A stretch of 64,000 bases of DNA from Limosilactobacillus frumenti DSM 13145 (GCF_001436045.1 NZ_AZER01000016.1:124001-188000), one strand, 5' to 3'. Counted from the stretch's first letter, positions 28,416 to 37,346 are shown. A program made the numbers and translations. Notes: generated by a model from the sequence alone, not told the origin.

Positions 28416-29195
28416 ATGGTGAATGATAACCTGACTGATTGGCAAAGAATGCAGTTAGCACAACTGGAGTACAATGACTGGCAGGTAAACGATGATGTCC
28501 TGTTGCCCGATGGGATCATGATCGGGACCGTGATTAAAGTGATCAATACTAATGATGGCTTCCGCGCAACCATAATTAAGTCAGGACCACATGAATTGAC
28601 ATTACTGTTCAGAGGTTCCTCTGGTGTTCGTCATGGTGATCCAACGACCTGGACTAATGAGTGGCTACGAGTCAACTTGCCCGTTGGTGACGCAATTCTT
28701 AATCAGGTGCCAGAAGTACCTGGTGAAATGTGGACTGCAGTGAACCATTTGAATGAACTTCTCGAACAGAATCCGGGAAGAAAAGTATTTATTTATGGTC
28801 ATTCTCTGGGGTCGATTAATGCTCAATTTGCGCTTGCTAACTGTCGCTATCCTCAACAAATCCAACGAGCTTACCTTTACGAAGGGCCGAATATTTATTG
28901 GCTCTTGGATAATCAGCAACGTAAAATCGTCCTCCAATTACGGACTAAGATTTTTAACTATATTGATCCGCTGGATGTGATTGCACTTGGATACCTCGAT
29001 CGGCAGCATACAATTGGCCTCCTGCAGGTCGTCGATTCGATCATGTCAAATCCGGTTAATCAACATATGTGGGGTGGTTACCAATTTGATAATCAGCAAC
29101 GCTTAAAGATCCTCCCAGAGGGGATATTGTCACGACGAGCCATTATTGACCAACGGCTATTACAACATGCAGCCCAGTTCAAGGGGGAGAGGTAA
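28416..29195 (+). CDS. Lipase-like alpha/beta hydrolase (Mbeg1/DUF2974-like)
   Basis: 259 residues with the nucleophile elbow IYGHSLGSINAQFAL near residue 128, embedded in a lipase class-3-like sequence (LTLLFRGSSGVRHGDPTTW carries the oxyanion-strand pattern, ANCRYPQQIQRAYLYEGPN follows). Resembles the Mbeg1-like lactobacillar hydrolases usually annotated as lipases. No signal peptide, so it is probably cytoplasmic. GAAGGTGAG precedes ATG 28416. Followed after 5 bases by a PAS-domain gene. Catalytic Asp and His are not assigned with certainty. Confidence 0.8.
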   Translation: MVNDNLTDWQRMQLAQLEYNDWQVNDDVLLPDGIMIGTVIKVINTNDGFRATIIKSGPHELTLLFRGSSGVRHGDPTTWTNEWLRVNLPVGDAILNQVPEVPGEMWTAVNHLNELLEQNPGRKVFIYGHSLGSINAQFALANCRYPQQIQRAYLYEGPNIYWLLDNQQRKIVLQLRTKIFNYIDPLDVIALGYLDRQHTIGLLQVVDSIMSNPVNQHMWGGYQFDNQQRLKILPEGILSRRAIIDQRLLQHAAQFKGER

Positions 29196-29200
29196 TTCAT

Positions 29201-29686
29201 ATGACGGGTGGACCAATATTAAATAATGCTTACATTAACTTTTATTCAGGGAAATTAAGCCTTGAAGAAGTCGATGCTCTTTTTCGGACAATGCCGTATG
29301 AGCTAGACTATATTAATGCTGATGATCAATATGAATGGTATTCACCTAATCCTTGGCGTGATGATGACCGTCTGCACCAGCGACTAAATCATCATGTTTA
29401 TGGATGTCATCCTAAACGGGTGTTACCAATGGTCAAGCAGGTGCTTCAGTTATTGAAGAGTGGTAAAAAAGATATGCTCGAATCACCACAAATTATGGAT
29501 GGTAAACGAACCCTTATTCGATATTATGCGGTCCGGGCAGTCAATGGTCACTACCTTGGCACGTTGCAAGTGACCGAATATGTTGAGCACATTGCTCAGT
29601 TGACAGAACAGCATGCCTTTGAACATGGCATTGTTGAAGGAAAGGTCCCTGATGCAATAACTAGTGCTTCACAACATCAAAAATAA
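29201..29686 (+). CDS. PAS domain protein (DUF438 C-terminal type)
   Basis: 161-residue single-domain protein. YINADDQYEWYSPNP, VYGCHPKRVLPMVKQVLQLLKSGKKD, and YYAVRAVNGHYLGTLQVTEYVEHI match the heme or small-molecule PAS domain found at the end of DUF438 proteins. The N-terminal DUF438 and hemerythrin parts are absent. GAGAGG lies upstream of the ATG and the gene is coupled to the hydrolase before it. A sensor function is inferred; the ligand is unknown. Confidence 0.82.
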   Translation: MTGGPILNNAYINFYSGKLSLEEVDALFRTMPYELDYINADDQYEWYSPNPWRDDDRLHQRLNHHVYGCHPKRVLPMVKQVLQLLKSGKKDMLESPQIMDGKRTLIRYYAVRAVNGHYLGTLQVTEYVEHIAQLTEQHAFEHGIVEGKVPDAITSASQHQK

Positions 29687-29689
29687 ATT

Positions 29690-29728
29690 AACACCCTTAG
29701 CGATGAGACATTCTCACTAAGGGTGTTT
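29690..29728. terminator. Bidirectional terminator
   Basis: Perfect 11-bp stem AACACCCTTAG/CTAAGGGTGTT (29690-29700 and 29717-29727) between convergent PAS and patatin genes. Confidence 0.93.
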
Positions 29729-29730
29729 GA

Positions 29731-30585
29731 TTATGATTCAAGATAATTAATTAGGTTAGGTAAAATAGCTTGTGCTTCCCGTTGGCCCGTTTCGTATAGT
29801 GCACGGATTTTCTTAACATTGGGTTCGACCCGGCCTACCTTGACCGGATTCTGAGGAGCAATATTAAAGACCTGCCCAGTGCGTTCAAGATGTTCAATTT
29901 CTGCCACTTGACGATTGTACACTTCTGGACGGTTGATCCCAGCATCAGCGAACAAAGGATAATCTTTAAAATATGATCGATACAGTTTGGCCACTGGTCG
30001 ACTAGTGGGTTTCTTGCGATAATTAACATCCCTGGTCCGAACAACAACAATTTTATCGTATCCTTGCTGACGGGCGACATCAAAAGGAATTGAGTCCACT
30101 ACACCACCGTCGAGGCATAATCCCTCAGGCGTTGGGGCCGGATCCATCATGAAGGGCATTGAGCATGAAGCAATTAAAACTTGAGTCAACTTTTCACCGG
30201 TCATGTCAGTGAATAAAGCGGCTTTTCCATCTGCCAATCGAGTAGCGACGGCCGTAAAATGAGAAGCCGAACGAATGTATGCTCGTTCATCAAAATTGCG
30301 CCAGGAGAGACCGTGATCTTCAAAAAGGTAGTCCATATTGATAACTTTCTTTTTGAAAATTCGGGCCATAGAAATATAATCACGATCATGACGATGCTGA
30401 ATATTGATATTAGCTGCCCGTCCGTATTGCTTAGCGACAAAGTTGACACCATTTAGTGAACCAGCTGATACCCCAATGACGCTGCTGAATTCAATATGGT
30501 GAGCGAGTAACATATCGCAAACACCAGCAGTATACTGTCCCCGAAAGGCACCACCTTCAAGAACTAATGCTGCATTATACAACAA
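29731..30585 (-). CDS. Patatin-like phospholipase (RssA/YlbK-type)
   Basis: 284-residue cytoplasmic Ser-Asp hydrolase. The oxyanion Gly-rich motif is LVLEGGAFRGQYTAGV, the nucleophile is in GVSAGSLNG and the catalytic Asp in CLDGGVVDSIPF. Start TTG at 30585 is proposed because GGAAAGGAAG lies about 8 bases upstream, while the longer in-frame start at 30612 precedes that site. Substrate unknown; family members cleave acyl esters of membrane lipids. The start is less certain than the family. Confidence 0.9.
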   Translation of the reverse strand: MLYNAALVLEGGAFRGQYTAGVCDMLLAHHIEFSSVIGVSAGSLNGVNFVAKQYGRAANINIQHRHDRDYISMARIFKKKVINMDYLFEDHGLSWRNFDERAYIRSASHFTAVATRLADGKAALFTDMTGEKLTQVLIASCSMPFMMDPAPTPEGLCLDGGVVDSIPFDVARQQGYDKIVVVRTRDVNYRKKPTSRPVAKLYRSYFKDYPLFADAGINRPEVYNRQVAEIEHLERTGQVFNIAPQNPVKVGRVEPNVKKIRALYETGQREAQAILPNLINYLES

Positions 30586-30636
30586 AACGAACACTTCCTT
30601 TCCACACCTCAAATAGTATTATTATACGTGGATTAT

Positions 30637-31533
30637 TTACTTATTGCTAACACTTTCTCGATCATTTTCAGTCAGAAATTGCAAAAAGCGGGTAGCGGCT
30701 GGTGAAAGCGGGATATTCTTTCGCCAAGCAATGACGTGGCCGGTTTCTTTAGCTGGAGCAAACGGCACGAATTTAATTTGCGGATCATTATAGAACTGGT
30801 TGACTCCTTGGATGCCAATTCCATAGTATTTACCTGTTCGTAATAATTCTAATGCATTATTCGGCAGGTTATTGGTGGCTTTGACAGTCAGTTTTCGTTG
30901 ATCAAGCCCCAGGACTTCACTAACATCGTCCCGGACAATGTTTCGGACTGGGAGGATGAGTGGTACTTGGTATAAGTCGGTCTTAGTGATGTGCTTTTTA
31001 TTAGCAAAGGGGAGGTCCCGACGCATAAATACTCCCCAGCGTTCTTTAATTGGCATAATGACGTAATTGTATTTTGCAGCTTCGATTGGTTGAATCAGAA
31101 CAACCAAATTTTCTAATCCAGTGTCTAGTCGCTGCTTTAGAAGATCACCGTTACCATCATAGATATTGAATTGTACATCGGGATAGCGTTCCTGAAATGC
31201 AGCCACTTTTTTCATAATGTATGATGAAGCGTTAGAAACAACACATCCTAGATTTACTGTCCCCACTAAATCATGGCCGCTTTGCTGCAACTCTTGCTTT
31301 GTTTGATCCAATAATGATAGCAGGAGCATAGCCTTTTGTTGAAAGAGAGCTCCCTGTTTAGTTAACTGGAGATGCCGATTCTGCCGGTCGAATAATGTAA
31401 CACCGAGTTCTTGTTCGAGATCCATGATTTGACGGGAGAGGGTTGGTTGGGTGATGTGTAGTTTGCGGGCAGCTTTGGTGATATTATTAGTCCTAGCAAC
31501 AGTTAAAAAGTATTTTAAAACTCGTGTTTCCAT
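30637..31533 (-). CDS. LysR family transcriptional regulator
   Basis: 298 residues. The N-terminal winged HTH is typical: KYFLTVARTNNITKAARKL then HITQPTLSRQIMDLEQELG. A periplasmic-binding-protein-like effector domain follows (from about residue 90, VNLGCVVSNASSYIMKKVAAF). AAGGGG precedes ATG 31533. It is divergent from the flavodoxin gene with only 49 bases between, so it probably regulates that gene. The effector is unknown. Confidence 0.94.
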   Translation of the reverse strand: METRVLKYFLTVARTNNITKAARKLHITQPTLSRQIMDLEQELGVTLFDRQNRHLQLTKQGALFQQKAMLLLSLLDQTKQELQQSGHDLVGTVNLGCVVSNASSYIMKKVAAFQERYPDVQFNIYDGNGDLLKQRLDTGLENLVVLIQPIEAAKYNYVIMPIKERWGVFMRRDLPFANKKHITKTDLYQVPLILPVRNIVRDDVSEVLGLDQRKLTVKATNNLPNNALELLRTGKYYGIGIQGVNQFYNDPQIKFVPFAPAKETGHVIAWRKNIPLSPAATRFLQFLTENDRESVSNK

Positions 31534-31582
31534 TTTTGCGTACCCCTTATTATTTAAAGTATTGAAAGGAAGAAGAGTAATA

Positions 31583-32059
31583 ATGGCACAAAATGTTCTC
31601 ATCCTTTATTATTCGCAATTTAATAACACTGCCAAATTGGCAACTAAAATTCAACAAGCAACGGGTGCGGATATTCTCCGCATTAAAGTGGCGGAAAACA
31701 CATTTCCAGATGACATGACGGCCACTGACGATTTGTATAAAAAACAGCGGTCCAGCAACCAGTTGCCAACTTTGACGACTAAACTGCCACCATTATCCGG
31801 ATATGATGTGATTTTGATTGGCGGTCCGGTATGGGATGGTCAGATTTCTTCGCCAATTATGGCTTTACTAAACCAGATACAAGGTTATCAAGGTCAAATT
31901 GCTCCGTTCAGTAGTGGTTGGAGTGACACCGGGAACTACCAACAAGATTTTATTGCACACGCTGGCAAATTACGGGTTGCCGCTGGATACCATGTTCTCA
32001 CTCATGCCACACCAAAATTTGCATTGAACACCCTTTCTTCCTGGTTACGTAAATTATAA
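31583..32059 (+). CDS. Flavodoxin-like protein
   Basis: 158 residues. The FMN phosphate loop is LILYYSQFNNTAKLA; IKVAENTFPDDMTATDDLYKKQ, LIGGPVWDGQISSPI and FSSGWSDTGNY complete the flavodoxin_4-type fold that often acts as an NAD(P)H-linked reductase. GGAAGAAGAG lies upstream of ATG 31583; an open frame continues upstream into lysR but has no supporting site. Likely target of the adjacent LysR regulator. Confidence 0.9.
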   Translation: MAQNVLILYYSQFNNTAKLATKIQQATGADILRIKVAENTFPDDMTATDDLYKKQRSSNQLPTLTTKLPPLSGYDVILIGGPVWDGQISSPIMALLNQIQGYQGQIAPFSSGWSDTGNYQQDFIAHAGKLRVAAGYHVLTHATPKFALNTLSSWLRKL

Positions 32060-32096
32060 TTCATTATTTGTATCAGTACATACTTGTAATAGGTAT

Positions 32097-32125
32097 TTCA
32101 CATTTACAATTTGACCCCATATACT
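32097..32125 (+). promoter_or_regulatory. Promoter of the cupin gene
   Basis: -35 TTCACA (32097-32102), 17-bp spacer, -10 TATACT (32120-32125), followed by an AAAGGAG site before the start codon. Confidence 0.75.
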
Positions 32126-32160
32126 AAAAATATCAATTAGCTGAAAGGAGTCAGATTTCA

Positions 32161-32577
32161 ATGGTTAAAAATGAAGATGCGGTAAAAAATGATATGTTTG
32201 GTTTTGGGGACAAGAATGTCGCTTATGCCAAGTATTTTGTTGGTACTAGCTACTTAAATGGTTTGGTTTCACCGGATAATAATGTTGATGTCAACATTTC
32301 CAACGTCAATTTTGAACCTGGTTGTCGCAATAACTGGCATATCCATCATGACGGTTTTCAAATTTTACTGGTGACTGCTGGTGAAGGCTGGTATCAAGAA
32401 GAAGGCAAGCCTGCACAATTGTTAAAGTCTGGCGATGTCGTTGCAATCCATGAAGGGGTTAAGCACTGGCATGGGGCAACTAAAGATTCATGGTTTTCGC
32501 ACATTGCCATTACCAAGGGAACAAGCGAATGGTGCGAACCGGTTGATGACGATTACTATGACAAATTAGGAAAATAA
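32161..32577 (+). CDS. Cupin domain protein
   Basis: 138-residue single-domain cupin. Motif 1 is CRNNWHIHHDGFQILLVTAGEGWYQEEG with metal-binding His residues, and motif 2 is GDVVAIHEGVKHWHGATKDSWFSHIAI. Homologues are often next to flavodoxin and carboxymuconolactone-decarboxylase-like genes, all three of which occur within 2 kb here. The reaction is unknown; a role with the LysR/flavodoxin genes in redox or quinone detoxification is inference. Confidence 0.9.
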   Translation: MVKNEDAVKNDMFGFGDKNVAYAKYFVGTSYLNGLVSPDNNVDVNISNVNFEPGCRNNWHIHHDGFQILLVTAGEGWYQEEGKPAQLLKSGDVVAIHEGVKHWHGATKDSWFSHIAITKGTSEWCEPVDDDYYDKLGK

Positions 32578-32591
32578 TACTAGATACGAAA

Positions 32592-32628
32592 ATAAGGCTC
32601 CGACACAGTTATCGCGTCAGAGCCTTAT
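32592..32628. terminator. Bidirectional terminator
   Basis: Stem ATAAGGCTC/GAGCCTTAT (32592-32600 and 32620-32628) with further pairing inside, between convergent cupin and hpt. Confidence 0.88.
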
Positions 32629-32635
32629 AATTTTA

Positions 32636-33175
32636 CTAATCTGCATATACGGACCGTTTTAGAATGCCAACATAGGGCAGATTACGATATAAGCCATCAT
32701 AATCTAAGCCATAGCCAACAATAAATTCATTTGGCACCTTGAAACCGATGTAGTCACCTTCAACCTCGACCTCACGACGATCAGGCTTATCCAGCAGTGC
32801 GCAGATTTCGATGCTCTTTGCACCGCGGTCTGCTAAAAGTTTTTTGAGGTAGTGGAGAGTGTGACCAGTATCAATGATATCTTCCATAATGATAACAGGA
32901 CGGTTAGTAATATCATGAGATAAATCTTGTACTAACCGGACCTGACCAGAAGATTCAGAACTTTCGTCGTAACTGGAAACATCAACATAGTCAAGATTGA
33001 GTTTGAATGCTAAACGTTTCATCATATCGGTGGTGAAAACCATTGCTCCTGTCATAACAGATACCAAGACTGGAAATTCATTTTGATACTTATTAGTGAT
33101 GGTTGTCGCTAATTGATCTAGTCGTTCGTTGATCTGGTCCTGGGTGTATAAAACTTTTTCGATGTCGTTGTTCAT
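32636..33175 (-). CDS. hpt: Hypoxanthine phosphoribosyltransferase
   Basis: Purine salvage: forms IMP or GMP from hypoxanthine or guanine and PRPP. The PRPP-binding motif VIIMEDIIDTGHTL lies near residue 100. The flexible loop SYDESSESSGQVRLVQD and the base-binding DKPDRR and FIVGYGLDYDGLYRNLPYVG segments are standard. 179 residues. AAGGGAG precedes the ATG. It is usually next to tilS-ftsH; here it stands alone, flanked by oxidoreductase-type genes. Confidence 0.94.
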   Translation of the reverse strand: MNNDIEKVLYTQDQINERLDQLATTITNKYQNEFPVLVSVMTGAMVFTTDMMKRLAFKLNLDYVDVSSYDESSESSGQVRLVQDLSHDITNRPVIIMEDIIDTGHTLHYLKKLLADRGAKSIEICALLDKPDRREVEVEGDYIGFKVPNEFIVGYGLDYDGLYRNLPYVGILKRSVYAD

Positions 33176-33289
33176 CGTGATGCTCCCTTATAATAAAGTT
33201 CGTTATTTACGAACAATTCATCTTGAATTATTCTTATTGACGTTAGAATTTTACCATAATGCGAACAAATTTAAAGGGAAAATCAAAAT

Positions 33290-33322
33290 AAAAAGCAAAG
33301 GATTTTTAAAACCCTTCGCTTC
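33290..33322 (-). terminator. Terminator of the carboxymuconolactone-like gene
   Basis: On the minus strand, stem AGCGAAGG/CCTTTGCT with a mismatch, then a T-rich run. Confidence 0.6.
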
Positions 33323-33333
33323 AAATACATTAA

Positions 33334-33652
33334 TTAATCTGTCCAAACTTTCTTGGCGACGTTAAATGCTGACCAGGCATTTGGCCAGCCAACGTAGAAG
33401 GCCAGTTGAGTAATCATTTCGGCAATTTCTTGTTTAGTAATACCATTTTTCTTTGCCGCCTGCATATGGTAAGGAAGCTGCTCAAATGCTCCTTTAGTAA
33501 TTAAAGCAGTAACGGTTAAGAAACTCCGATCACGTGGACTTAATTCCTTTCCTCTGGACCAAACCTGCCCAAACAAGATCATCATTGAGTTCTGCAAATT
33601 TAGGTGCAAAATCACCAAGTTGATCACGACCAGCCGTTTGTTTTTTAACCAT
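33334..33652 (-). pseudogene. Carboxymuconolactone decarboxylase-like gene, frameshifted
   Basis: The main open frame (to 33627) encodes the family core, LFGQVWSRGKELSPRDRSFL... through LAFYVGWPNAWSAFNVAKKVW, but lacks the N-terminus and has no ribosome binding site. The missing N-terminus (MVKKQTAGRDQLGDFAPKF then AELNDD) is encoded in another frame from ATG 33652, which does have AGGGAG upstream. The frames join near 33578-33590 if one base is skipped, or two bases have been lost. The catalytic-type Cys of true decarboxylases is absent, as in the short uncharacterised branch. Either a decayed gene or an assembly error. Confidence 0.8.
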
Positions 33653-33803
33653 TATGAAAACTCCCTTCAATCCTTTTCTTATTTTTAATATAGCGCACGG
33701 TTAATTAAATGAAAAATGCTAATATTGATTGCTTTGTTATTCACTAAACGCATGACTTAATTGACAAATTAAAATAACTTTATAACTTTTATTATTACTT
33801 AAC

Positions 33804-33832
33804 TTGATCCTAGAGTAGGCCACTTATATAGT
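33804..33832 (+). promoter_or_regulatory. Promoter of the mgtC-like gene
   Basis: -35 TTGATC (33804-33809), 17-bp spacer, -10 TATAGT (33827-33832); AGGAGGTG and the GTG start follow. Confidence 0.65.
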
Positions 33833-33875
33833 AGAGTTAAATAAACAAATAATTCTATAATTAGGAGGTGAATCT

Positions 33876-34550
33876 GTGCAAGAATTAGATTGGTGTTTAC
33901 GAATGGTGTTAGCAGCCTTTTGTGGTGGTTTAATTGGCTTTGAGCGCAAAAGCAAAGCAAAAAATGCGGGAATCCGCACGCATGCACTAATTGCATTAGG
34001 TTCGGCCATGGCCATGGTGGTTTCCAAGTATGGATTCTTTGACCTTTCGACGATGACCCACTTTAATTGGAGTCTCGATCCTTCACGGATTGCTGCCCAA
34101 GTGGTTAGCGGCATTGGTTTCCTTGGCGCGGGGACAATTCTCAATCGACACAATCAGATTATCAATGGTCTAACCACTGCCGCTGGAATTTGGGTAACCG
34201 GGGCGATTGGCCTGGCCTATGGTAGCGGTCTTTATAGTGTTGGTATTATTGGCACAGTGTTTGTTCTAGTTGCTGAGTTTCTGGGTAAATACTTGGACAA
34301 ATTTGCTGTTAAACAGGGTAAGCGAGTTTCATGGTTTATTCAGCTTACCGGGAGCAGTACCGAGTTAACGGCGGTTGTTAAACAGCTTAATCAGTATTTT
34401 GATGATCAGCTGGAGTACACAATCTATGGATATGGCCATCAGGCAATTTCTTTTCGTATCTTCGGTAAATTAAAGGATAGCGTGACTGTTGATGATATTT
34501 TTGATGATTTAATTGCGATGCCAAATATTAAAAGTGCAGAATTGGAGTAA
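33876..34550 (+). CDS. MgtC/SapB family membrane protein
   Basis: 224 residues. The N-terminal membrane domain with GGLIGFERKSKAKNAGIRTHALIALGSA, SGIGFLGAGTI and GLTTAAGIWVTGAIGLAYGSG is diagnostic of MgtC/SapB. A short soluble C-terminal domain with an ACT-like pattern follows (about 150-224). Members are linked to Mg2+ limitation and membrane-potential control; the exact role in lactobacilli is unknown. The GTG start lies 5 bases after AGGAGGTG. Confidence 0.93.
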   Translation: MQELDWCLRMVLAAFCGGLIGFERKSKAKNAGIRTHALIALGSAMAMVVSKYGFFDLSTMTHFNWSLDPSRIAAQVVSGIGFLGAGTILNRHNQIINGLTTAAGIWVTGAIGLAYGSGLYSVGIIGTVFVLVAEFLGKYLDKFAVKQGKRVSWFIQLTGSSTELTAVVKQLNQYFDDQLEYTIYGYGHQAISFRIFGKLKDSVTVDDIFDDLIAMPNIKSAELE

Positions 34551-34644
34551 ATTCTCAATTGTTCCGATTATACTTTTAGAATTTAAGATTAGTCCCACTT
34601 ATGAACTTGTTGATTGACTAGACAAAATTACTCGAAAATACGAA

Positions 34645-34692
34645 TACCTGTTGGTTATTAGGATTATTCCTAACAATTAACAGGTACTTTTT
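34645..34692. terminator. Terminator after the mgtC-like gene
   Basis: Stem TACCTGTT...AACAGGTA (34645-34652 and 34679-34686) continuing inward with TTATTAGG/CCTAACAA, followed by TTTTT. It may also serve the convergent remnant. Confidence 0.85.
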
Positions 34693-34719
34693 GTAAAGTC
34701 AGTTTTGCCTAATGGAATA

Positions 34720-34914
34720 TTATTTTTGGATATATTGTCCACCATCGGTTAATTCCGTTGCGGCAGTGACACGACCACTGATTCGTGTAGGAGCATTAAT
34801 AGCGTCAAGTGATGAGTAGTATTCAGAGTTGCCAGTTAACTGCGCAGTCATTCCACAATCAATTCGACCGTCAACCAATTCCATCATGTGGACGATAATA
34901 TAAGGCTTTTTCAT
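34720..34914 (-). pseudogene. Truncated RibD/DHFR-like reductase
   Basis: 64 codons only. The sequence PYIIVHMMELVDGRIDCGMTA and the following STRISGRVT-like segment (PTRISGRVTAATELT) match the start of the RibD-C/dihydrofolate-reductase-like family, whose members are roughly 170-240 residues. A stop codon follows YIQK and no continuation is visible in other frames, so most of the enzyme is missing. AGAGAGGTG before the ATG is intact, implying recent loss. Confidence 0.7.
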
Positions 34915-35185
34915 TTGTAAGCACCTCTCTTTTTGATACTAATTTCATAGTAAATCGGAAAGGCCCTATTTGAAATACTTATTATCAGTTATACTTCATT
35001 CCTAAAATGAATAGCTTAGATGCTAATAGCAGCTGAAGTATTGATATTCCTATCCGTGTCAAACATTAAGAAAGTGGGCTGTTCGTATTTGCTATTCGTT
35101 ATGCAATTTGCTATGTTACCAATAAGATCAAGTATTTTGCAGAAGAACCAATTAAAATGTAAATATCCTGAAAGGAAGATATTAC

Positions 35186-36363
35186 ATGTCTGACATCCAA
35201 CTAATTCGATCACCCTTTACACTGTCAAATAGCCAGTTTCCTAAGGATGAATTGATTGATATTGCGACTGACTTTTATCATTCAGTTCCATTTTATCGGT
35301 CCACTCCGTTAACAAAATTACTAAATTTTGCCAGCAAATATCAGTTAGGGACAGTATATATAAAGGATGTTATCGCTTTGATTCACGATTAAAATCTTTT
35401 AAGGCCACTGGTGGCCTGTTTGCGATGGCTTGTTGTATTGCTGAACGTGCAGGTTTACCGTTAAAAGGATTGACATATGATCAACTACAAACTCCTGCTG
35501 CCAAAGATGTTGCCAAAAAACTAACTTTTTATACTGCCACAGATGGTAATCATGGTCGTGGTGTTGCTTGGGCAGCTGCTAAGCTTGGTACTCATGCGGT
35601 AGTTAAGATGCCTGTAGGTTCAACTAAACTCCGGGCTGAACATATTGCCCAATTTGATAGTACGCAAGTCGAGATTACCGACAACAATTACGACGATACG
35701 GTTAAGTTAGCTAATGAGTTGGCAAAGCAGGATCCAAATGGCATTCTGATTCAAGATATGGCCTGGTCAGGTTATACTAAGATTCCTCAAGAAATTTCTG
35801 CTGGTTACTCAATTATTGTGACTGAGATTCTTGATCAACTGGCTAAGAATAATTATCCTACTCATCTTTTCCTCCAAGCAGGGGTCGGGCAGCTTTCTGC
35901 GGGGATTATTAATGCATTATTCAGTAAATTGCCAGCCAAGGATTACCCAATTGTAACGATAGTTGAGCCCTCTACTGTTGCTTGTTACTTTCTTTCCGCT
36001 TACAAGGCGGATGGTCAAGCCCATACGGTGCCAGGTTCACCGCAAACCATTATGGCGGGCCTTAATTGCCAGACACCAAGCGCAATCTCTTTCCCCGTTA
36101 TTAAGAAGACGGCGAGCTTCTATGGCACATTAACAGATGAAATGGCCAGAATTGGGATGCGGGTGCTCGCCCGTCCTAATGGTAATGATCCGGTAATTGT
36201 ATCAGGAGAATCAGGGGTCGCTGCCTTCGCCTTTTTAAATGCTGCTGTGAAAGATGCCAAATATCGCCAGATGCTCCAGCTTAATTCATCTTCAAGAGTT
36301 CTGGTTATTAATACTGAAGGGGATACTGATGAACATGATTACCAAGTAATTGTTAATGAGTAG
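35186..36363 (+). pseudogene. dpaL: Diaminopropionate ammonia-lyase, frameshifted
   Basis: Two open frames together give a full-length PLP-dependent lyase. 35186-35392 encodes the N-terminus (MSDIQLIRSPFTLSN... to VYIKD). The rest, to 36363, encodes the PLP fold with TATDGNHGRGVAWAA, LQAGVGQLSAGI, ETIMAG-like QTIMAGLNCQTPS and SGESGVAAFAF. The frames meet at 35369-35371, where loss of one base would explain the break (KD then YRFDSRL). The PLP-binding Lys at 35401-35403 (SFKATGG) lies just past it. AAAGGAAG precedes the ATG. The gene should be inactive unless this is a sequencing error. Confidence 0.85.
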
Positions 36364-36420
36364 GGCTATAAATTTTCTTTTCGTATTTCATAAGTTAAAA
36401 TTCAAATATAGAGATCATTT

Positions 36421-36475
36421 TTAACGGCTTATAATACCCTGCATATTTAAAGGGCTATTGTAGCCGTTATTTTTA
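36421..36475 (+). terminator. Terminator after dpaL
   Basis: Stem TAACGGCT/AGCCGTTA (36422-36429 and 36462-36469) with inner pairing ACCC/GGG, then TTTTT. Confidence 0.85.
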
Positions 36476-36504
36476 CTGAGTCTGACCGAACTTTTTACGT
36501 TGAT

Positions 36505-36536
36505 GAAAAAAGCCTCACGGACTGGACCGTGAAGCT
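36505..36536 (-). terminator. Terminator of the DUF554 gene
   Basis: Minus-strand stem AGCTTCACGG/CCGTGAGGCT with one wobble, followed by six T's. Confidence 0.9.
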
Positions 36537-36551
36537 TTATTAATTTAATAG

Positions 36552-37241
36552 TTAAATAAACATTCTAACAAGGAAAAAGAGGACCGGAACTAAGAGGGCG
36601 GGGAGAAAATCAAGTGTCTTAATATTCCGTAGTTTTAAGAGCGAAATACCCGTTGTCGCGATGAGAAAACCACCAACAATCGAAATTTCCATGATTAATG
36701 GTGTACTAAAGAAACTTGCTGACAAATATTTGGCAATCAAATAAATTCCCCCTTGCCAGCAGAAGAGCACTGGGGCACAGAGGAGCATCCCCCAGCCGAA
36801 ACTAGCGCCAAAAACCATTGAGGAAACAAAGTCAAGCGTGGCATTAGTGAATAACATTGTATGATCACCCTTAACGGCTGCCATGACCGGTCCAACAATT
36901 GAGAGGGCCCCAATACAATATAGTAAGATTCCTGTAGCAAGCCCTTTTCCCAGTTGTGAGCCACCCCCGAAATGCTTAATGAGATGGTTAAAGTGGTCAT
37001 CAATTCGCCACCATGTTCCTAATACTGCGCCAATCGCTAGACTAACAATAAAGAGGACAGGATAATGACTTTTGGGCATATTATTAATTGCATTTTCTAA
37101 ACCGATTCCGAGAGCGGCTAATCCCATCGCAGTAAAAAGGACATTCTGATAACGTTCTTTAATACCGCCCTTTAGTACACAACCGATTGAAGTTCCTACC
37201 AAAATCGCGATGGTATTGGCAATCGTCCCGATCACAATCAT
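36552..37241 (-). CDS. DUF554 family membrane protein (YqgA/YdfK)
   Basis: 229 residues with six or seven hydrophobic helices. GTIANTIAILVGTSIGCVLKGGI at the N-terminus, FGWGMLLCAPVLFCWQGGIY and the final ALLVPVLFF are family-typical. Function unknown, probably a transporter. Start codon is uncertain: GGAG lies only two bases before ATG 37241 but 8 before GTG 37235, so the shorter form may be the real one. Confidence 0.9.
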   Translation of the reverse strand: MIVIGTIANTIAILVGTSIGCVLKGGIKERYQNVLFTAMGLAALGIGLENAINNMPKSHYPVLFIVSLAIGAVLGTWWRIDDHFNHLIKHFGGGSQLGKGLATGILLYCIGALSIVGPVMAAVKGDHTMLFTNATLDFVSSMVFGASFGWGMLLCAPVLFCWQGGIYLIAKYLSASFFSTPLIMEISIVGGFLIATTGISLLKLRNIKTLDFLPALLVPVLFFLVRMFI

Positions 37242-37311
37242 CACTCCATTAACAAGATAATTTAGTGTTCATCATACACTCTTAATCGGACTAAGAAAAG
37301 GACAAATAAAA

Positions 37312-37341
37312 ACGTCCCCCTTGAACCGGAGTGGGGGACGT
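37312..37341 (-). terminator. Terminator of the amaP-asp23 operon
   Basis: Perfect 9-bp stem ACGTCCCCC/GGGGGACGT (37312-37320 and 37333-37341), T-rich on the minus strand. Confidence 0.9.
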
Positions 37342-37346
37342 CCACA

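Noticed and set aside
33761-33786. TTGACA...TATAAC as the mgtC promoter
   Set aside because: The spacer is only 14 bp; TTGATC-17-TATAGT at 33804-33832 is better.
35016-35213. Minus-strand ORF of 65 codons
   Set aside because: No ribosome site, overlaps the start of dpaL on the other strand, and the composition is not protein-like.
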